Part shown: in pieces, positions 7,579 to 13,392 of the stretch
Position numbering within the stretch: the stretch's first letter is position 1
Layout: every line of letters begins with the position of its first letter
DNA from: Campylobacteraceae bacterium
Lineage (GTDB): Bacteria > Campylobacterota > Campylobacteria > Campylobacterales > Sulfurovaceae
Direction of reading: 5' to 3'
NCBI GenBank assembly: GCA_026985655.1
Contig: JALSQB010000062.1
Location: forward strand, 1 to 14,850
DNA length: 14,850 bases
Notes under the pieces: model-generated
Seen by the model: only the letters and a program-made list of their open reading frames with translations
What the model was told of the DNA's origin: nothing
Database searches by the model: none
Made by a program: the position numbers and the translations under genes

Positions 7579-8085
7579 ATGAAAAAAACAATACTTAGCT
7601 TAGTGATTCTCTCTTTAGGTGTTATGGCAGATGTGACAAATGTTGAGGTAAGCTCAAAATTTGTAGATGAAAATAAAACAAAAATAATTGACATAAGAAC
7701 CCAAAGTGAATGGGAGGAGATAGGAATTATTGCTGGTTCCTATCCCATTACTTTCTTTACTAAAGATAAAGCGTTTCATGGTGAGCTTTTTTTAAAAGAG
7801 CTTAATGATGTGATTGAGAAAGATGAGGTGTTTGCCGTTATTTCAAATACGGCTAGTAGGTCGAAACTGGTTTCTAATTTTCTAGGTAAAAAAAATAGTT
7901 ACCATGTTATTAACTTAGAAGGGGGCATCTCTAAGCTTGTAAAAGAGGGCTACGTTTTAGAAAAATATAACCCCAAAAAAAAGGAAATAGAGCCTAAAGA
8001 AGTTGCTAAAGAGGGTGCTTCAAAAGAGGAAGAGATGAAGCCCGAAGTTGTCAAAAAAGAAGATACAAACTGCACTAAAGCATAA
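7579..8085 (+). CDS. Exported rhodanese-fold protein lacking the catalytic Cys
   Basis: This is a 168-residue protein with a signal peptide (MKKTILSLVILSLGVMA, likely cut after Ala17), so it acts in the periplasm. Residues about 22-130 follow the rhodanese plan: KIIDIRTQSEWEEIGIIAGS (the D-x-R-x-x-x-E-W/Y entry strand), then an AVISNTASRS loop where active members have a C-R-x-G-x-R loop, then VINLEGGISKL. The loop position of the nucleophilic Cys is Ser89, so sulfurtransferase activity by the usual persulfide route is unlikely. The only Cys is Cys165 near the C-terminus. Residues 131-168 form a Lys/Glu-rich, probably disordered tail. AAGGA lies 9 nt before the ATG. The 3' end overlaps aroE by 11 nt on the opposite strand. 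Function is unknown; a binding or scaffolding role is inference. Confidence 0.8.
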   Translation: MKKTILSLVILSLGVMADVTNVEVSSKFVDENKTKIIDIRTQSEWEEIGIIAGSYPITFFTKDKAFHGELFLKELNDVIEKDEVFAVISNTASRSKLVSNFLGKKNSYHVINLEGGISKLVKEGYVLEKYNPKKKEIEPKEVAKEGASKEEEMKPEVVKKEDTNCTKA

Positions 8086-8875
8086 ATGCTTTTTGCATAT
8101 GTTGTTTAATCTCCTCAAAGGAGTATTTTTTTTCACAAAAGTATTCTGAAGCAATAATTCCTTGATACAAAAGCATGTCTGAACCATCTTTGGTTGGTCT
8201 GTTTTGGGCTTTGACAAATTTTAAAAAAGGTGTCTCTTTCCCGTAAATTACATCGACACAAGCTTTAGCCTGAGGTACAACAAGTTCTAAAATTTCTAGG
8301 GGGCAGGGGAGAGATTCATCGTCTAGTCCTGCTGAAGTCATGTTTACTACTAAATCATAATTATTCTCTTGATTTTTAAAGTTTTCAAAGGTATAAGTGT
8401 TAAAGCCTTTGTCTTGAAAGTAAGCTAAGCGACCACTGCTACGGTTTAAAATGCTCACTTCATATCCTGCATCTTTAAGAATAACGGCTGTCGATTTTGC
8501 TGTTCCTCCTGCACCTAAAAAGAGTACGGTTTTAATATTTTTAAATTCTGAAATGGCTTTTAAAAATCCTGGTGCATCAGTATTGTAGCCATAAAGTTTT
8601 CCATTATTATTGACAATGGTATTGACAGCTCCTACTTTTTGGGCAAACTCATCAAGTTCATCACACGCTTCAAAGGCTAGCTCTTTATGGGGAACAGTGA
8701 TGTTTGCTCCTTTAATATTAAGCTCAAAAAACTTATTACGCAGTTGTGTACCATCTTCTAGTTTATAGCGTATGTAAGTAGCATCATAGCCTAAGCCATT
8801 AAAAGTAAGATTGTGCATTAGGGGTGATTTTGAGTGCGCGATAGGATTTCCAAATATGGTGAAGAGTTGTTTCAT
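8075..8875 (-). CDS. aroE: Shikimate dehydrogenase AroE
   Basis: AroE reduces 3-dehydroshikimate to shikimate with NADPH in the pathway to chorismate and aromatic amino acids. The 266-residue length is normal. The substrate-binding half shows IAHSKSPLMHN (Ser15, Ser17), ITVPHK with catalytic Lys64, GAVNT (Asn85) and YNTDAPGF with catalytic Asp100. The cofactor half shows the GAGGTAKS loop (121-128) and NRSSGR (144-149), an Arg-containing phosphate-binding motif that suits NADP. VNMTSAG, DVIYGKETP and DGSDMLLYQG (Gln238) complete the family pattern. The ATG is followed directly by the canonical MKQLFTIFGNP start; the Shine-Dalgarno is weak. It lies 60 nt downstream of the response regulator on the same strand and has its own -10-like element. 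Its tail overlaps the rhodanese-fold gene. Confidence 0.96.
   Translation of the reverse strand: MKQLFTIFGNPIAHSKSPLMHNLTFNGLGYDATYIRYKLEDGTQLRNKFFELNIKGANITVPHKELAFEACDELDEFAQKVGAVNTIVNNNGKLYGYNTDAPGFLKAISEFKNIKTVLFLGAGGTAKSTAVILKDAGYEVSILNRSSGRLAYFQDKGFNTYTFENFKNQENNYDLVVNMTSAGLDDESLPCPLEILELVVPQAKACVDVIYGKETPFLKFVKAQNRPTKDGSDMLLYQGIIASEYFCEKKYSFEEIKQHMQKAFML
8077..8092. terminator. Hairpin across the convergent gene ends
   Basis: The perfect 7-bp inverted repeat AAAGCAT / ATGCTTT with two central bases covers the stop region of both convergent genes, and on the + strand it continues into a five-T run (8090-8094). It could be a compact terminator for the + strand gene, but the stem is short and AT-rich. 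Confidence 0.35.
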
Positions 8876-8895
8876 GGGGTATCTTTTTAAATGCT

Positions 8896-8903
8896 ATTTT
8901 ACC
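8896..8903 (-). promoter_or_regulatory. Putative -10 of aroE
   Basis: On the - strand GGTAAAATAGC places TAAAAT about 20 nt before the aroE ATG, in the 60-nt spacer after the regulator gene. A direct repeat AGAGC-TGA-AGAGC lies just upstream. This suggests aroE need not depend on the upstream unit. Confidence 0.35.
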
Positions 8904-8935
8904 AAAAGAACGCTCTTCAGCTCTTTAATCTTAAG

Positions 8936-9619
8936 TTAATTTAAGGTGATTAAGCGATACCCAATCCCTGAAACATTTTCTAAAAAATCACCCTCTAGTT
9001 TTTTCCGTAAGGCTCGAACCAAAGAGCGTAAAGCGTCCATGCTCATGCTATTTTCTTGCCACACATTACACGCTATCTCTTCATAGCTTACGGCTCTTTG
9101 ATATTGTGCTAAAAGATGCAGTAGGGCTAACTCATTTTTAGTGAGTTTGATGAGATTTTTTTTAATTACAAGTGTTTTATTAAGTAGGTCATAGTGTCTA
9201 AGCTTATCAATTTTTACAATATTTTTACTTTTCACGTTTAAGTAATCTATCGACAATAGCAATGCTTCTTGCAATTTATCCGAAGTGATGGGTTTGACCA
9301 CATATTTTACCAGTTGAAGCTCCACAGCTTTGAGCAAATACTCTGTATGGGTATGTGCCGTAGCCATAATAATTGGTGTCTCTTTATCTTCTTTACGAAT
9401 GGCTGCTGCCAGTTCCAAGCCATTCATTTTAGGCATTTTAATATCGCTAATAATAATGTTAGGCTTCTCCTCTTTGTAAATCTGAAAAGCCTCTTCCCCA
9501 TCTTGTGCTTCAAATACAAGCTTAGCATAACGAGAAAGATACTCAACAGCATTTTGACGAATCATCTTTTCATCTTCAACATAGAGAATGCTTAGATTTT
9601 TTAGGCTACTTAGCTTCAA
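8936..9619 (-). CDS. OmpR/PhoB-type response regulator
   Basis: This is a cytoplasmic two-component transcription regulator of 227 residues. The receiver domain (about 9-122) has the acidic pair Glu15-Asp16 in ILYVEDE, phospho-acceptor Asp59 in IISDIKMP, Thr87 and Lys109 before Pro110, so all switch residues are present. The effector domain (about 140-226) is a winged helix of the Trans_reg_C type, with LTKNELALLHLLA, VSYEEIACNVW, the recognition helix around DALRSLVRALRKKL and the closing wing GIGYRL. The start is TTG, backed by AGAGGA 8 nt upstream. The first 14 nt overlap the end of the small lipoprotein gene, so translation is probably coupled. The likely partner is the kinase at 11036-12889, since both promoters share the same architecture; pairing is inference. 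Confidence 0.92.
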   Translation of the reverse strand: MKLSSLKNLSILYVEDEKMIRQNAVEYLSRYAKLVFEAQDGEEAFQIYKEEKPNIIISDIKMPKMNGLELAAAIRKEDKETPIIMATAHTHTEYLLKAVELQLVKYVVKPITSDKLQEALLLSIDYLNVKSKNIVKIDKLRHYDLLNKTLVIKKNLIKLTKNELALLHLLAQYQRAVSYEEIACNVWQENSMSMDALRSLVRALRKKLEGDFLENVSGIGYRLITLN

Positions 9620-9827
9620 ACTTTTTATCCTCTATAGATTCTTGATACTCTTGATAAGAGGGTCGAGCCATTGGGTTTTCACCTCTGCTCATAGTCTCAA
9701 CATCTCTTTGTGCTGAGTCACTAACTTGAATCCCAATAGGGTTAAGAACCGATTGACGCTGATAGGCATCTTGACAGCCTATTAGTACAAAAGTTATAGA
9801 GAAGAGTATAAGTATTTTTATTTGCAT
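9606..9827 (-). CDS. Small lipoprotein of unknown function
   Basis: The protein is 73 residues long. A hydrophobic leader ends in the lipobox VLIGC, with Cys18 the predicted lipidated residue, followed by Gln-Asp. The mature part, about 55 residues, is polar, with no repeats or recognised domain; its centre is rich in Ser, Arg, Glu and Met and its tail in Glu and Lys. It is translated ahead of, and overlaps, the response regulator gene. It starts 26 nt downstream of a promoter almost identical in layout to the kinase operon promoter. AAAGG lies 6 nt before the ATG. I do not recognise a family. The context suggests a role in envelope sensing or signalling with the two-component pair, but this is inferred from position only. 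Confidence 0.75.
   Translation of the reverse strand: MQIKILILFSITFVLIGCQDAYQRQSVLNPIGIQVSDSAQRDVETMSRGENPMARPSYQEYQESIEDKKFEAK
9617..9633 (-). promoter_or_regulatory. Ribosome binding site and TTG start of the response regulator
   Basis: On the - strand AGAGGA is followed after 8 nt by TTG, inside the last codons of the lipoprotein gene. This gives an N-terminus (MKLSSLKNLSILYVEDE) of the normal length before the receiver's first strand. Confidence 0.6.
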
Positions 9828-9853
9828 TACGAACCTTTGAATTTGTTATCTAT

Positions 9854-9880
9854 ATTTTATCTAAATTAAATGAGGTTCAA
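9854..9880 (-). promoter_or_regulatory. Promoter of the lipoprotein-regulator unit, CCTCAT-N10-TAAAAT
   Basis: On the - strand CCTCAT (9870-9875), ten bases, then TAAAAT (9854-9859), and 26 nt to the lipoprotein ATG. The 11-mer GAACCTCATTT is preceded by a weaker copy, AAACTCTATTT (7 of 11). The same element order and spacings are found at the kinase operon promoter. Confidence 0.5.
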
Positions 9881-9899
9881 ATAGAGTTTTGATATACCC

Positions 9900-10571
9900 T
9901 TAATTTAAACTATCAGCAAAAAAAGACATCTCCTTAAACTCATTTTCATCTAAAGTATTATCTTTGTTTTTATCTAAATATTGAAATGATTTTTTTGCAC
10001 TTAAATATTTCTCTTCTTCTAAAGTAATAAAGCCATCATGGTTAAAATCTCTAGCTTTAAATTCATCAAGAGGGTAACCACAAGAGCTTGAAGTAGCTTC
10101 TTTTATATCGAGTTTATTATCAGAATTTTTATCACATTTTTCACTATAAGAAGTATTTTTCTTTATTTGTTTTAATTCTTCTTTTGTAATTTTATTGTCT
10201 TGGTTTTTATCAAAAAATAGAAAATCATTTTTATTTAAAAAGCAGATATAGTTTGGGTTTTTATTGTTTATTTCACCATAAATTGGAGGAATGTTAATAT
10301 TTGAATTTCTTATTTCATCTTTGGTAATGATGCTGTTTTTATCTTTGTCACAAGCTTCAAAATTACTGTTTAAACTTTTATTTATAAACTTATCTTCTCG
10401 TTTTTTTTTAAAATCGGCAAGTTCATCAAATGAAATTTTTTTGTTATGATTCGTATCTATTTCATTAAATTTTATTTTAGAATTAGTTGATTTTATTGAT
10501 GGATTATTGTGATGATTACATCCTGTTAGCACAATAATGCTTATTAATGAGATGAAGTGGCTGATTGGCAT
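9900..10571 (-). CDS. Lipoprotein with six EF-hand calcium-binding loops
   Basis: The protein has 223 residues. The leader ends in VLTGC, giving lipidated Cys18. The rest holds six 12-residue EF-hand loops starting at Asp39, Asp75, Asp121, Asp147, Asp175 and Asp200. Each has acidic or Asn/Ser residues at positions 1, 3 and 5, a central hydrophobic at 8 and Glu at 12 (for example DKNQDNKITKEE and DFNHDGFITLEE). Position 6 is Gly only in the fifth loop; the others have Lys or Asn, or Ser in the second, so affinities may vary. Four further Cys (74, 110, 146, 164) fall at regular places relative to the loops. AAGGA precedes the ATG. The gene is visibly richer in A+T than metH or aroE. It lies upstream of, and on the same strand as, the lipoprotein-regulator unit, with 72 nt between them. 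Function is unknown; calcium binding in the envelope is the best-supported idea. Confidence 0.82.
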   Translation of the reverse strand: MPISHFISLISIIVLTGCNHHNNPSIKSTNSKIKFNEIDTNHNKKISFDELADFKKKREDKFINKSLNSNFEACDKDKNSIITKDEIRNSNINIPPIYGEINNKNPNYICFLNKNDFLFFDKNQDNKITKEELKQIKKNTSYSEKCDKNSDNKLDIKEATSSSCGYPLDEFKARDFNHDGFITLEEEKYLSAKKSFQYLDKNKDNTLDENEFKEMSFFADSLN

Positions 10572-10589
10572 AGATATCCTTTTTTATTT

Positions 10590-10597
10590 ATTATACA
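10590..10597 (-). promoter_or_regulatory. Putative extended -10 of the EF-hand lipoprotein gene
   Basis: TGTATAAT on the - strand lies 19 nt before the ATG. The 11-bp repeats that serve the divergent + strand promoter lie about 24-45 bp upstream of it, so one bound regulator could influence both directions. Confidence 0.5.
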
Positions 10598-10620
10598 ATA
10601 TTCATAATTAAGTAATCCAT

Positions 10621-10642
10621 TCTCCTCATTTCCTCCTCATCT
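10621..10642 (+). repeat. 11-bp tandem direct repeat, candidate response-regulator box
   Basis: TCTCCTCATTT (10621-10631) is followed at once by CCTCCTCATCT (10632-10642), 9 of 11 identical. The repeat covers the place where a -35 box would sit for the -10 at 10651-10656. A third CCTCAT occurs at 10658-10663. Eleven-bp direct repeats replacing the -35 box are the known design of PhoB-type sites. Confidence 0.5.
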
Positions 10643-10647
10643 TTTTC

Positions 10648-10656
10648 AGATAAAAT
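10648..10656 (+). promoter_or_regulatory. -10 promoter element of the kinase operon
   Basis: AGATAAAAT places TAAAAT at 10651-10656, 10 nt after CCTCAT (10635-10640) and 26 nt before the ATG at 10683. This matches the spacing at the lipoprotein-regulator promoter exactly. Confidence 0.5.
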
Positions 10657-10682
10657 ACCTCATTCCAAATCAAAGGCTAATA

Positions 10683-11033
10683 ATGACGACGCTTATAATG
10701 TTATTCCTTTTTCCCATTGGGCTTTATACCTATTTTGTGATAGAGAAGCGAACAAAAAAAGAGTATCAAGCCATATTTGACAATTTTCAAAGTGAAACTT
10801 CTGACAATGCCAACTACACAGACACACAAAAGATAGAACGTTTTGAGCAGATGCTTTTACAAAATGATTATGAGATTAAAGAGCTAACTCAAACCAGTGT
10901 TGTAGGAGAGAAAAAAGTGTTAAGTTTGGCGTTTATTTTTATGGGTTTGGGGCTTTACATTGTGGGCTTGTTTTTCTATTTAGCCTATTTCTTTTGGTTT
11001 CAAAAACCTCATCGTGTGGAGTTTAAAGTTTAG
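10683..11033 (+). CDS. Small two-TM membrane protein ahead of the kinase, unknown function
   Basis: The protein has 116 residues. A first membrane segment (about 2-20) is followed by a polar, partly helical loop (21-78) with a KIERFEQMLLQNDYEIKEL stretch. A second, longer hydrophobic segment (about 80-106) comes next, with a short basic tail. If both ends are on the same side, the loop lies either wholly in the cytoplasm or wholly in the periplasm; sequence does not settle this. AAAGG lies 6 nt before the ATG. Its stop is 2 nt before the kinase ATG, and the kinase lacks a strong ribosome site, so the two are very likely translated in a coupled way. I do not recognise a family. The tight linkage suggests an accessory protein of the kinase; this is inference. 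Confidence 0.75.
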   Translation: MTTLIMLFLFPIGLYTYFVIEKRTKKEYQAIFDNFQSETSDNANYTDTQKIERFEQMLLQNDYEIKELTQTSVVGEKKVLSLAFIFMGLGLYIVGLFFYLAYFFWFQKPHRVEFKV

Positions 11034-11035
11034 AA

Positions 11036-12889
11036 ATGAAAAAAATAGTATGGGTAACACTTATAAGCTTTTTTACTTTTTCTAAACTTGTCGCAACACA
11101 GACAGCACAAGAGAGTAGAGGTGTTTTGACTTTTGAGCTTTTTAATGAAACTGTAAGTCATGAAGAGGGAAATAAGGAGGGAATATTTCATGAAACAAAC
11201 GTGACACTCTCTCTTTTGAAAACCAATAATCCAAAGATTAACATGGCAAATATTAAAGATTATGATGAAGAATTTAAGCCTTTAACTAAAGGGGAAAAAT
11301 TTAATGAAGAAGACAAAACTTTGTGGTTACGTGTGCTACTTGACAAGCATTTTCCAAAGGGAGAGTTTGTTGTCACCTATGGCGATATGGGGATTTTAGA
11401 ACATAGCTTTAGTGCAACACAAAATGTTGATATGTTTCGCATTGGTGAGACAAAACAGTTGAAGTTTACTTATGACCCAAGCATAGACAGTTTAGTCTAT
11501 TATTTTAAATTATCTGCCTCACCTTATGAACATTCGTATCGTTTTTTAGCCATAACTACCAAAAAGAATTTTTATGATGAATTGGGCAAAGGAATGATAG
11601 TTCTGCTCTCTTTGGGCGTTATTATTGGGCTTATTTTTATGGCAGGACTTTACAATGGAGCGATGTACTACTACAATAAAGATAAATCATTTCTTTATTA
11701 TATGTTTATGCAATTTGGCATTGCACTTGTCCTTTTTAATATGATGGGAATTTTAAACTTTACAAATTCTTCATTGGCACGAAGTGAGACTTATTATTCT
11801 CTTTGTTCACTTTTTGCTATTTTTTTTACCACCCTTTTTACTAAAACTTTTTTTGACACTAAAATCCATACCCCAAAGTTAAATTTTTTACTCAACATCT
11901 ATATGGCGATGATTGCTATTGATGCATTTTTTTCCATTTTTTATGTTTCAATTATTTTGAAATATAATCTTTTACCTTTTATGGCATTAAGTTACATCTA
12001 CATAGCCTTTAAACGGATAAAACAAGGGTTTGAACCTGCTCTATTTTATCTTTTTGGGTGGGTATTTTTAGTAGTGGCACTATTTTTAGATGCTTTTTTA
12101 AAGTTTGAATTTTTTGTAAACCCCATCTTTGTAGGAACAGCACTTGAAGCGATGTTTTTCTCTTTTGCTCTTTCCTATAAAATCAAAATGATAAACGATG
12201 AAAAAGCAGAACAAAAAGAGCTTCTTGTTCACCAAAGTAAACTCGCTTCAATGGGGGAGATGATAGCCAATATCGCCCACCAATGGCGACAACCTTTGAC
12301 CCATTTGTCCTACACAGTGATGAACATTGAAGATGCTTTTAAACACAAAAGTTTAGATGACAAATATTTAGAGAAGAAAGTCAAAGAGGCAAATGGACAG
12401 ATAGATTTTATGTCCCAAACCATTGATGATTTTAAAGATTTTTACACCCTACATAAAGAAAAAGAAAATTTCTCTCTAGTCGAAGCCAGTAAACAAGTCT
12501 TAGAGATGATGCACCATGCTTTAGAGGAGCAAGATATTGAAGTCGAGCTAATTATTTTAAATGATTTAGAGATAAAAAATTATAAAAATGAGTACAAACA
12601 AGTACTTTTAAATTTAGTTTCAAATGCCAAAGATGCCTTGGTCTCAAGGGTAACACTTAAGCCTAAAATTACCATTAGCATTGATGGCAGAACTGTAAGT
12701 GTAGCTGACAATGCAGGAGGGATTAAAGATGAACTAATGCACAAAATATTTGAACCCTATTTTACCACCAAAGAGAACAACTCTGGCATTGGGCTTTACA
12801 TGTCAAAGATGATAGTCGAACGAAATATGGGGGGAGAGCTTAGCGTTTCCAATGAGGGTGAGGGGGCTTTGTTTTGGGTGAGGGTTTAA
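11036..12889 (+). CDS. 7TMR-DISM sensor histidine kinase
   Basis: This is a membrane sensor kinase of 617 residues. An N-terminal signal peptide (about 1-20) is followed by a periplasmic domain (about 25-180) that resembles the 7TMR-DISM extracellular sensing domain, with the LWLRVLLDKHFPKGEFVV strand pair. Seven membrane helices (about 187-382) make up the 7TMR-DISM membrane unit. A short linker leads to the dimerisation and phospho-acceptor helix, with His415 in IANIAHQWRQPLTHL. The ATPase domain has the N box LLNLVSNAKDAL (Asn526, Asn530, Asp533), the G1 box VADNAGGI (Asp558), the F box IFEPYFTT and the G2 box NSGIGLYMSK, so catalysis should be intact. There is no receiver or PAS domain. 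It is coupled to the small membrane protein before it and overlaps the zinc-ribbon gene by 4 nt at its end. The ligand is unknown; members of this class often sense small molecules or envelope state. Confidence 0.93.
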   Translation: MKKIVWVTLISFFTFSKLVATQTAQESRGVLTFELFNETVSHEEGNKEGIFHETNVTLSLLKTNNPKINMANIKDYDEEFKPLTKGEKFNEEDKTLWLRVLLDKHFPKGEFVVTYGDMGILEHSFSATQNVDMFRIGETKQLKFTYDPSIDSLVYYFKLSASPYEHSYRFLAITTKKNFYDELGKGMIVLLSLGVIIGLIFMAGLYNGAMYYYNKDKSFLYYMFMQFGIALVLFNMMGILNFTNSSLARSETYYSLCSLFAIFFTTLFTKTFFDTKIHTPKLNFLLNIYMAMIAIDAFFSIFYVSIILKYNLLPFMALSYIYIAFKRIKQGFEPALFYLFGWVFLVVALFLDAFLKFEFFVNPIFVGTALEAMFFSFALSYKIKMINDEKAEQKELLVHQSKLASMGEMIANIAHQWRQPLTHLSYTVMNIEDAFKHKSLDDKYLEKKVKEANGQIDFMSQTIDDFKDFYTLHKEKENFSLVEASKQVLEMMHHALEEQDIEVELIILNDLEIKNYKNEYKQVLLNLVSNAKDALVSRVTLKPKITISIDGRTVSVADNAGGIKDELMHKIFEPYFTTKENNSGIGLYMSKMIVERNMGGELSVSNEGEGALFWVRV

Positions 12890-13392
12890 GGGTAATTTTT
12901 CTCTTTCTTCTCTCCACCTACAGCATACCATTCAATAATTTGTTGCAACTCTCCACCATCTAGCCAAAAACCATGTTCCTCACAGACATCTAGTATAATA
13001 CCACTACTCTTTTTGTAATTAATAACAGACATTAATTCTTTACAAATAGGGCAGGGGTGAAATTGTGACTTTTTACGATTATCTCTAGGGTGGTCATGTA
13101 TAAAACGTAGATAATAAGGGTTAAAACTACTTAGGGGGTTTATATTGTAAGCGATAAGTTTTTCAAACTCCTCTTCGGCTATGAGTAGTCCATCACAAAC
13201 TTTGCAGTATTCTAAAGTAAGTGTCGGGCTTTTGAGTATTTCTAAGTTTACATCACAACATGGACATAAGTGTTCAGATATTACGCTTTCGTTACTCTCA
13301 AATAATTTAGCATTTAGAGGGTTTAGTTTATGGCAGTAGTTACAGTTTAGACCTGTTTTAGGTAATGGGGCAGAGCAAAAAATACACTTCAT
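12886..13392 (-). CDS. Triple zinc-ribbon protein (zf-TFIIB-like), downstream paralogue
   Basis: A soluble protein of 168 residues with three Cys-rich modules. Module 1 (3-20) is CIFC...CNYC (Cys3, 6, 17, 20). Module 2 (43-66) is CPCC...CKVC with DGLLIAEEEF after it. Module 3 (114-140) is CPIC...CEEH followed by GFWLDGGELQQIIEW, the zf-TFIIB-like pattern in which C-x-x-C and a C-x-x-H or C-x-x-C pair bind zinc before a W-L-D-x-G-E-L tail. There is no signal peptide or membrane segment, so it is cytoplasmic. It is a clear paralogue of the upstream gene; its ATG directly abuts that gene's TAA with no spacer. It overlaps the kinase gene by 4 nt at the 3' end. Such small zinc-ribbon proteins have no defined role; nucleic-acid or protein binding is a guess. 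Confidence 0.85.
   Translation of the reverse strand: MKCIFCSAPLPKTGLNCNYCHKLNPLNAKLFESNESVISEHLCPCCDVNLEILKSPTLTLEYCKVCDGLLIAEEEFEKLIAYNINPLSSFNPYYLRFIHDHPRDNRKKSQFHPCPICKELMSVINYKKSSGIILDVCEEHGFWLDGGELQQIIEWYAVGGEKKEKNYP

Noticed and set aside
9269..9595. 108-codon open frame on the + strand opposite the response regulator
   Set aside because: It lies antisense to a well-conserved receiver domain, has no domain of its own and no credible start region.
9831..9878. Inverted repeat GAACCT / AGGTTC around the lipoprotein-regulator promoter
   Set aside because: Six-bp arms 36 nt apart are expected by chance, and the right arm is part of the CCTCAT-containing repeat already explained.
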